Source: Chamaecrista fasciculata
Taxonomy: Eukaryota > Streptophyta > Magnoliopsida > Fabales > Fabaceae
Reading direction: 5' to 3'
Assembly (NCBI GenBank): GCA_003254925.1
Contig: QANZ01027162.1
Coordinates: 62,784 to 126,783 of the forward strand
DNA length: 64,000 nucleotides
Below the pieces are notes generated by a model, which was given only the letters and a program-made list of their open reading frames with translations, did no database searches and was not told the DNA's origin. Position numbers and translations under genes: made by a program. Shown here one piece after another: positions 55,623-64,000 of the stretch; position 1 is the stretch's first letter; each line of letters begins with the position of its first letter.

Positions 55623-58600
55623 TCATGGAAAAACCTCAATGACAGATCTTAAACCCAGAACTGGGTTTATTTTGTAGTCACCAAAACCAGCTAAGAAGAA
55701 CAACTTGGCCCATTCTTTCTCATTTCTTTCTTTTCCAGTTACCTCAACCATCATTAACATATCCCAAAATAGTTGAGTTTCCGCAAATTCATCATCCATA
55801 TTTCCATTAATATTGTCGTTCTCCATCATTATTATGTCTATTATTATCACTTTCGTCCCTTCTTTCCCTTTGCTTGTAATTGCTTCCTTGCACTTCTTCA
55901 ATATCTGCACGCACTCCTGGTCGTTCCAATCATGTAGAATCCACTGTGGAATTCAAAGTAATTATACTATAGGATAATGATCATCGGTATCTTAAAATAT
56001 GTTTATACCGTAGCTCTTAAAAGTGTTTTTATTATATTTAAGGGGAAGAAAAGAGCCATATTTAACTTTTCTAATAAATCCAAACAACTGCTCCTTGGAT
56101 GCAATCCGTTGTAAAATTTTACGTAGGTGTAGATCATAAGCTTTAGTTAAATATGTTAAAGTAACTTAGTTTTATGATTCAAAAATGTTATATTTTTTAA
56201 TAATTAATTTAAAGAATATTAAAATTTATGATAAAATAAAAGATATATCTTGTAAACACTAGGTGTACAAAACTGATAATAAACTTAAAAAACCTCAAAT
56301 TTCAACAATATAGAAAATAGGCCAAAGTCCAATTATGGTCACTCAGATTTGCTCAAAGTTCTGTTTTGGTCTCTCATCTTTTTTTTTTCGTTCCGTTTGG
56401 GCCCTCAACTTTCCAAAACGTTCCAGCGTTAGTCCCTTAGTATTTGTCATCCAACTTTTTTGTTAAAAAAGGGGAAAAATAACTTTAATCTCTTAAAAGT
56501 TTAATTATTTTGCATTGAAGTCCCTTTTTCTTTTATAATAGGATCAAAACATAAAGAAAAGAAAGGTATAGGGAGTTTAAACTTATAGGGAGTTTAAACT
56601 TTTATTTTGCATTGAAGTCCCTTTTTCTTTTATAATAGGTTCAAAACATAAAGAAAAGAAAGGTATAGGGAGTTTAAACTGTCCAAAACGTTCCAGCATT
56701 AGTCCCTTAGTATTTGCCATCCAACTTTTCTATTAAAAAAGGGGAAAAATAACTTTAATCTCCTAAAAGTTTAATTATTTTGCATTGAAGTCCCTTTTTC
56801 TTTTATAATAGGATCAAAACATAAAGAAAAGAAAGGTATAGGGAGTTTAAATTGATTTCACACCAAAATTTAAAAAAAAAATAACGCAGCAGCTCAAAAC
56901 ACATCATCATCATCATCATCATCATCTTCTTCTTCTTCTTCTTCTTCTTCTTATTCTGTTCTTGTTGCTGCTGCGCCACCGTCGCTAGTCATATTCTCTG
57001 GCGAACTTTCTGGTGAGATACACGGCGGCTCTAATGATTACAAAAACTCATAACCCAAGGTTTTCTGAATTCCTGAGTTCAATGGCGACCTCAGTTTTGC
57101 AAACAAATGTCTGAAATTTAATTTTCAATGATTGTGTAAGTTTTCGGCGGCTGTGTCATTTTTCAGCGACTTTTCGGTAACTTTTTTTCGCAAAATGGAG
57201 GTCACCATTGAACTTAGGAGCTGCGAAATCAATTTAAACCTCCCATTCTTTCTTTTCCTTACGTTTTGATCCTATTATAAAAAGGAAAAGGACTTGAATG
57301 CAAAATAGTATAACTTTTGGGAGATTAAAGTTAATTTTCCCTTTTTTTAATGGAAAAGTTGAATGGAAAATGATGAGAGAGTAACAGTGGAACGTTTTGG
57401 AAAGTTGAAGGACGAAAACAAAATGAAAAAAAGATGAGGGACCAAGATAGAACTTTTAACAAACCTAAGGGACCAAAATAGGACTTTGGCCAAGAAAATA
57501 TAGAAGGACCACAAAAGATGAAAATCATACACTTCACATAAGGATAGCAATTATAAGATACGTTTGGTACGCAATGATTTTATATATCATCTTATATATA
57601 CTATGATATCTCAAATGCCTAATATTTAATAATGATATGATATAGCCATGCCTACATTAGTATCCAAGATAATACTGTTGGAGATTGTGCCCTAGGGCCA
57701 ATCATTTTATAAATATGTTTTGAACATATTAATTAAATTATGAAGATAAATTAATGGTTATCATATTATTAGTATGTTTACTATGATAACAATCCTTGAT
57801 TAATTATATGATAATTAATCTAAAACTGTCCCTGGTCGATCATTCACGTGGGAACGTAAATGAACTAAGACCAGCATGACCTCGGTGTATAGAGATACAT
57901 GCACTAGATGCTTCTCGAGAGCCATGGTGCAATTTTGTAAGGGTTACAAATTGCTGGACCGACCCGGAGAGTCCTGCATGGGTTTAGTCATAAGCGAGCC
58001 TCTCCTGTACACCTGTCACGATAGCCTTAGACCTGAGGTCTTGACTATTCCGGCATTGTAGTTGTCAAACTTTGGCCTAGTCCAACGTTACCCGTAGCAG
58101 GGTAGCCATACAGGCTAGGTACGGGTTTGGTTGATTACCGTGCAAAGGAATGTGGTTGACCAAGATGGGATTTTGTCCCTCATTTAAGATGAGAGATATT
58201 TAACTGGCGCCCTCGATGAGTCTGTCCAAGAAATGCGTGGCCACGCTGGGAATTGGGACTAACTCAGGAAATCGAGAAAGTTGTGGTTTGGATTTTGGAT
58301 GACATTCCCGTGCCTGATCCATGACCAAAATATCGTGAGACAATAGGAATTATGACAAGGTGGTATTTAGGTTAAATCGTTAAGTCGTTAAAGCGATAAC
58401 TCCCGTGTTTTGGGTAGTTGTGATGGCTTGCTAGAGTCCGCTCACAACTTGTGAATCATAAGATGATTTGCTGCCAACTTCACGTGAGGCCTGCTGGGTC
58501 ACACATGAGCAGGATCAAGATGCTAATTTTTGGGACACGAATTAGGGTTAATTCGTGAGTCACTTAGGTGACACAATTTAGGACATAGTTAAATGTCTTA

Positions 58601-61600
58601 GGACATTAAATCTTGTCTTAAATAAATATCTATGATTGAGGTTTTAAATTTGTTGGACAAATTTAAATTTAAATTAATTGTTAAATAGTTTTACAATTAA
58701 AATATTAGTGAATAAATAAATTAAATAAGTTTCCTAAAAATTAGGGAATTATTGATTTATTAAATTCACTAAAATTGGGAAACATAAGGATGAGGGTGGC
58801 GCCTCATTATCTTTATTTTTATTAATAGAAATTGTTTTTATTAATTAAATAAAGATAAGATAAATATCTTTTGGAAAAGATATAGGATTTGAATTAAAAG
58901 ATATTAAGGTAATTCTTTTATTCAAAATTGTTAGGAATTAGTTATAACTACCTAAGGAGTTTGGGTTGTTATAAAATTCCTCCCAAAACTCATGGGAATT
59001 TTCGCCTAGCCCTATCTTAGGATGAAAGATTTGATCTTGCATTTTAGAGTTTGGTCTAGGGTGAAAGTCGACTTTATCATTTAAATATTAAAGTAATTTT
59101 TAAATTATAAAATCAAATTCTCATGACTCATTCCAACCAATAGGATTTGAGCAAAGAAGATTTGATATCAAGATTTGATTTTGAGTCTCAAATTTAATTT
59201 GCCACCTATTTATTTTTGAATTATAATATTAAGTTTAATATTATAAATCAAAAGATATATTGAGATATTTTAAGATATCCAATATCTTAGAGATTTACTA
59301 ATTGGATTAGGATTCCCTAAGATTAGGAATGAGAACACTATAAATAGGGCTCTAGGCGCCTAACACAAACACAAGTCACAACACACATCAATTCTTGGTT
59401 AGACCAAGAATTTCGCCTAGAGCACCTATTGAGAGTGAAAATTCGCCTAGTCCTAATATTGTGAGAATGAGTCGATTTTCTTGAAAAGAGAATTAGATCT
59501 GCACCTGATAATATTAGTACTCCCCAATCAATCTTGAAGATCAAGAACAGTTCTTGATTATTCAAGAATCATAGATAGAGTTCCCGTATTCACTTGGGAA
59601 GAAGTGAAGGAGGCTAGCACCTAGGCATCTGCCAAACTGCTCGTGTGGATCACCGGTAGAGGAAGGACACTCGGAGTGGACTTCTCAAATTCGCGAACAC
59701 GATAAGTCACCGATTGAAAATAGGTAAACATCTTTACTTTCCTGGTATAAACATAATTAGTGGATCCTGGAAGGAATCACAGAGTTAGCATATTTAAGTT
59801 TGTTTTTAAATTTTAATTTTTCCTTCCGCTGCGCTCCTTCTGTGATTTCCCAACAAATACAACCTATTATCAAATCACAATAAAGAAAGGAGTGATATAA
59901 TAACAACACAAACATTATGTGATATTATATTTCATGGTTGGGAAGGGGGTCATTTTTAATAAAAGTTTCAATTTTATCATTTTTTTGTTAATAATAGGGC
60001 CAAATTTTTATTTTTGATAATTTAGTTCTAGGTCTAGTAGTCTTTGTTTTTGTTGATTTTGTTTTACTTATTTAAAAAATTTGTTGATGATATATTATTT
60101 AGAGAATTTCTATATTAAAATAACTCTTTATCATATTATTATAATTTAATTATTTATCAATATTATAAAAAAAAAATTTTAGTATAGAAATATAAATGAA
60201 TTTATATTTTTGAAAACAAATGAAGTGATAGTATTCAATAAAAAATATCAAATATAGACTTATTATAACTTTGATATATTAAATATGCATTATTGTCATA
60301 CTAAACATTCATATTATAAATATCATTTATCTTATGCAATAATACTGCATATTACGATATGTGAGAAATTATAACATTTAATATCACATTGTACCAAAAA
60401 GCACTTTATAATGTTTTTATGACTATTTATTTATCTTATTCAATATCTTTTCTTGATTCATAAATTAAATATATTTGATATGATGACATTTCCTAAACAT
60501 TAGAAATTAAAGTGTCCTGTCAAAAGCCTTTCAATTGTTAAAATTTCTTTGGAACGTCAAATCTGGACAATTGATAATTGATAGTGTGAAACAAGAGAAA
60601 TTATTTGGACTTTTGGATCCACATGAAAATTGACTAATTTATGTTAATGTTTAATCATTTTTAATATTATCAATTTTGTCTCTAACATTTCACAAATTTT
60701 ATTTTTTGACTAACTTCTTTCAATAAATTAACGACATACTTCATTATTTATTTCAATCTAGATTAGGATTTGATTTTTTTATATATATACTATCAATTTT
60801 TAATTATATATTATTAGTCACGTAGAATCTATCGTTAAAAGGTGCTTTTAGTATTTGTTGCCTAACAAATCCAAAATATATATATATATAAAAAAAACAC
60901 ACACACAGTCAAGGCCATAACCCAATAACTACAATTCAACCAGTAAATTTTAAAGGTTGAATATTTAAATTAGTTTCAAAATTGAGGCTAAATTTAAATT
61001 GATCATAAATATTCTTTTTCATAACATATTATATTTAGTTTTAAACTATTGAATATGGTCATATTTTTCTTGTCTCAAATTTAAGTACAAAGAGTTTAGA
61101 GCTATGAGTCATTTTTCTATTTAGTTAAGGCTATTAGCAGATGAGATAAATTGAGTCTCGGAAGTGAGTTGTTCCTTTCACGATTAAATGAGTAAAGTTG
61201 CCCATATCTCTCTTATTTCAAGTTTAAATGTGAAGAGTTCCAAATTATGTGTTAATCTTGAGGAATTTTTCTTTGCCTAATAAAGAACGTCAACAAATGA
61301 AGTCAAATCACATCCAAAAAGTGGGTTTCCATAATTTTTCACTTGTAGAACGTGATTTGACCTCATTTATAGTTCCAAACTTACTTGAAAATCCACTTTT
61401 TGGGGTGTGATATGATATCGTAATTTGCTTATCTTCTCAACTCAATAGAGAAAGAATTTTGTAAGAGTAATACATAGTTCTAAACCCATCACATTCAGAC
61501 TCAAAATTAGAGAAATATGGGCAATTTTACTTGTTTAACCACGGAACGAGTGACATACTTTCAAGACTCAATTTGACTTCATTTGTTGATTATCACAAAT

Positions 61601-62911
61601 GGATAGAGAAATGACTAAAAAAAGAATTTGTAACATTCGATCCATCATATTCCAACAACTTGAAATAAAGAAGATATAACCACATTCATTAATTTAAGAA
61701 AAAAATTAAAAAAAAAATATTCAAACATGTTAGACCAATCTAAAATAAATAAAATAGTTAAGACTAATTTGAGTATTCAACCAATTTTAAACTAGAAGTT
61801 GAAATTTTAAAAATAATAGAGTTGAAGTTCTTAAAACCTTTACTTCTTTCTCGATCATTTGATTATATCTGTAAATAATTATTTAAAAAGTGAACTAACA
61901 ATTTTATTCTTAAAAGATCATTGAGCTGATAATTTGGATCCTAGAAGATTGAAATGTATAATTTAGTCCTTGAAAAATCAAAATAGTATACTAATTAGTC
62001 TTTTTTTATAAATCTTTCAAATACTAAATTATACATTTCAATCTTTTAAGAACCGAGTTGTCAGCTCTATGATTTTTCAAAGACCAAATTATTAATTTAC
62101 TCTATTCTTTTATTATTACCTTCAACAAGACGATGTCTGCAGGAGGGACAGCCTGAAACATGTCACCACCCACAAACTTGAGACTCCAACAATCTTGTAG
62201 ACCATCAACCACATGTGGCAGATCGAACACACTACACTCAATCTCTGGAAATGCTTGAGCTATGGTCTTAGCCGCGGTCCCTGTTCCACCACCAACATCA
62301 ACCAATGACTCCAACCCTTTAAACACTCCTTTACACTTATCTACCACCACACTCATCACCAATCTCGCATCACTAGCCATAGCATCATTGAACAATTGGT
62401 TCAACTTAGGCTCATGCTCTTTATACTCCCAAAATGGCATCCCATGAGCTGTCTCAAATGGAGATGGATCATCGTTTTGAAACCAACCCGCAAGCTTGTA
62501 CCATGGCTTCATTAGGATTGGGTCCAACATGGCCTGCAACAAATGCGTGACACAAAAGGGGTTGTCTTTGAGAAGAAGGGTGGATGCATCCGTTAGGGCA
62601 TATCCTAATTCTTGGGATGGGTCATTATTAGTTTTTGGTAGATTTTGGAGAGAGAAGAAGCCAGAGTGAGTTAGGATTCGCATCAAACGATAGATATGAT
62701 GCTTTTTGGAAGGGTGGATTTGGAGGGTGGAGATGAGAATGGGGAGAGTCATGGGCTTGCCATAATTGTGAATGGTGTCTATGATGTTTAGGTCTATGGC
62801 GGATTTGAGAGACATGGAGTTTATGTAGCTAAAGATGTGATTCCATATATGGGTTTGAGCATGGAGGAGTCTTGATGCTCCAACCACTTCGTTGTTATTA
62901 TGATCTTCCAT
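55623..62911 (-). CDS. Plant O-methyltransferase (SAM-dependent, COMT/resveratrol- or isoflavonoid-OMT-like), two exons
   Basis: Exon 1 62911-62120 (264 codons) ends ...ADIVLLK at donor GTAATA; exon 2 55943-55623 begins after a CCACAG acceptor with WILHDWNDQECVQILKKC. Together 370 aa, normal for the family. N-terminal dimerisation domain (SRLLHAQTHIWNHIFSYINS); SAM motif I LVDVGGGTGTAAKTIAQAFP; second acidic SAM contact VGGDMFQAVP; catalytic His in LHDWND; C terminus ETQLFWDMLMMVEVTGKERN and LGLRSVIEVFP. It transfers methyl from SAM to a phenolic hydroxyl, probably in the cytosol; the substrate (flavonoid, stilbene, other) cannot be told. The intron lies at the usual position for the family but is 6176 bp, swollen by transposons. 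No disablement seen. Confidence 0.88.
56320..57491. mobile_element. Mutator-type element with captured-looking interior
   Basis: Ends GGCCAAAGTCCAATTATGG and the inverse of GGCCAAAGTCCTATTTTGG. Flanks TAGAAAATA (56311-56319) and AAGAAAATA (57492-57500) match at 8 of 9. Internal direct repeats of about 65-120 bp ('tgcattgaagtccctttttc' three times, 56511-56810) and a (CAT)n(CTT)n microsatellite at 56904-56951. A GC-richer core at 56950-57200 is shared with the fragment at 23025. Confidence 0.85.
57676..59855 (+). mobile_element. Solo LTR, 2180 bp
   Basis: Begins TGTTGGAGATTGTGCCC and ends GATTTCCCAACA (TG...CA, with a 6-bp terminal inverted repeat TGTTGG/CCAACA). A perfect 5-bp TSD AATAC lies at 57671-57675 and 59856-59860. 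No internal gag-pol and no second LTR, so it is the product of LTR-LTR recombination. It holds a promoter-like CTATAAATAG at 59338-59347 on the plus strand, opposite to the host gene. Confidence 0.93.
59338..59347 (+). promoter_or_regulatory. TATA box of the solo LTR
   Basis: CTATAAATAG about 515 bp before the LTR end, followed by 'cacaaacacaagtcacaac', a plausible start-site context. It would drive transcription antisense to the O-methyltransferase intron. Confidence 0.5.
61890..62105. mobile_element. MITE-like inverted repeat next to the OMT exon 1 donor
   Basis: Arms 'ttgaaatgtataatttagtc' (about 61951) and 'aaattatacatttcaatctt' (about 62024) are inverted copies, with 'gagctgataatttgg' against 'gagttgtcagctc' outside them. 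Ends 10-15 bp from the donor at 62119. TSD not resolved. Confidence 0.55.
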
Positions 62912-62966
62912 GTGATTAACTATTTGCTAATTTGCTTGCTATGTTTCATTGAGTATTACTTGGGGT

Positions 62967-62976
62967 CTATTTATAA
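62967..62976 (-). promoter_or_regulatory. TATA box of the O-methyltransferase gene
   Basis: On the minus strand TTATAAATAG stands about 56-65 bp before the ATG at 62911, close to the consensus and the only good TATA there. A leader of roughly 30 nt is implied. Confidence 0.7.
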
Positions 62977-63450
62977 GGGTGGGTGATGGGGAGGCATGCT
63001 AGCTAATCTCGATTGAGGAGAACAAGGATAAAGAGTGAGATTAGAGTTAAAAAAAAAGAGTAAAACAATTCAATAAACATACTTGTGGTTTAATCCAATC
63101 TCACACCGACGTTGTATAGTTTAAAAAATCTCACTTTGGGTACCTCTAATATATGTCTGTTAGTAGTTAATTAGAGTACTTTTTATTTTGTTCTGTCAAT
63201 TTTAATGAAAAATGTTGACATATATGATGCAATCTTAGCCATCAATTTCTAATGTTTTTTAGTCCTTGATTTTGAATGCATCTTATAGTTGTTGGTTTCT
63301 CTTGCATATTAGCGATAGGTTTCCACTCCAAAATTAAATTCTCGTTTTTTGTTCTCAAATTATGGGGTAAGTTTCATTTTGGTTATAAAAACTATTTTTT
63401 GTTTTATTTTTATCCTCATACTTTCACATTTGTTCTATTTTGGTTTCTAA
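62977..63450. other. Promoter-side flank of the OMT gene
   Basis: Intergenic. 'caaacatacttgtggtttaatccaatctcac' and 'actttgggtacctctaatat' (63080-63150) look like a MITE fragment. No gene seen. Confidence 0.4.
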
Positions 63451-64000
63451 AAGAGTAAACTCCCAAACTGGTCCCCGAATTATTGGGTCGCTGACAGTTT
63501 GGTCCCTGATTTATGAAAATTGACAAATAGATCCCCGAATTTTACTAACGTTAGTCGAATTGGTCCCTGAAGCCGTTAACTGCTGACGTGGCACGTTAAG
63601 TGCCACGTCAGCAGTTGGAAAACTAAAAAAAAGCCAACTGTGCGTGCCACATCAGCATTAATAATAAAAAAAATATTTCATTCTAAATTCAAATAGGTCC
63701 CTGAGTTATATTTTTATCTCATTATTCTCAATTTCCCCTCTTTTTCATCATCTTCATTCATTTTAGTCCCAAATCCTCAAAATAAAATTGTAAAATGTCC
63801 CAAAACTCTTCCAAACATTCCAGTTTAGTCCCATATCCTCAAAATAAAATTGTAAAATATCCCAAAACTCTTCCAAACATTCCAGTTTAGTCCCAAATCC
63901 TCAAAATAAAACTATAAAATGTCCCAAAACTCTTCCAAACATTCCAGTTTAGTCCCAAATCCTCAAAATAAAATTGTAAAATGTCCCAAAACTCTTCCAA
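63451..64000. mobile_element. GGTCCC-type repeat element, incomplete at window end
   Basis: Starts 'gagtaaactcccaaactggt' followed by repeated 'tttggtccctgatttatg' and a palindrome 'ctgacgtggcacgttaagtgccacgtcag' split at 63583-63612. The sequence leads into a 62-bp tandem repeat. The right end is outside the window. Confidence 0.55.
63775..64000. repeat. 62-bp tandem repeat, at least 3.6 copies
   Basis: Units begin 'cctcaaaataaaattgtaaa' (with small variants) at 63775, 63837, 63899 and 63961 and continue past the end of the window. Each contains 'cattccagtttagtccc'. Confidence 0.95.

Larger units (their letters stand above)
55944..62119 (-). other. 6.2-kb intron of the O-methyltransferase gene
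   Basis: Donor GTAATA at 62119 and acceptor CCACAG ending at 55944, phase 0. Contains a Mutator-type element (56320-57491), a solo LTR (57676-59855) and a MITE-like inverted repeat (about 61890-62105), all annotated separately. The remainder (59861-61890) is AT-rich without recognisable genes. Confidence 0.85.

Overview
The window looks like nuclear DNA of a dicot plant. It is AT-rich, genes have GT-AG introns, and the mobile elements are typical of plants: Ty1/Copia elements, hAT- and Mutator-type MITEs, Helitrons, LINE and SINE insertions and a solo LTR. The species cannot be fixed from the sequence. I worked by reading and aligning by eye, so repeat limits are exact only where a target-site duplication (TSD) is quoted.

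Layout. 1-2.2 kb: 5' end of a bromodomain/WD-repeat gene on the minus strand, running off the window. 2.3-10.7 kb: AT-rich intergenic DNA with MITEs, a SINE and a tandem row of small Helitrons. 10.7-27.7 kb: a tandem segmental duplication. Each copy carries one gene for a small uncharacterised protein, and each was later loaded with different mobile elements (two Copia elements, MITEs and a Helitron in copy 1; LINE, Gypsy-LTR and Mutator pieces in copy 2). 28.2-46.8 kb: a same-strand array of four intact carboxylesterase genes and one truncated copy, of the 2-hydroxyisoflavanone dehydratase (HIDH)-like class I CXE family. It is interrupted by a 275-base assembly gap, a 121-bp tandem repeat and a broken MULE/plant-mobile-domain chimera that itself carries a hAT MITE. 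About 50-55.3 kb: gene fragments (CLC-d chloride channel, an NPGR1-like TPR protein and others) ending at a textbook Helitron 3' terminus, so probably a gene-capturing Helitron. 55.6-62.9 kb: a complete two-exon plant O-methyltransferase gene on the minus strand, split by a 6.2-kb intron full of transposons, including a 2.2-kb solo LTR. 63.4-64 kb: a repeat with a 62-bp tandem array running off the end.

Functionally the clearest theme is specialised metabolism: the esterase array lies about 9 kb from the O-methyltransferase. All intact esterases have serine as nucleophile and a complete Ser-Asp-His set. Two of the four have a MITE ending within 175 bp of the start codon. Whether the esterases and methyltransferase share a pathway is inference only.
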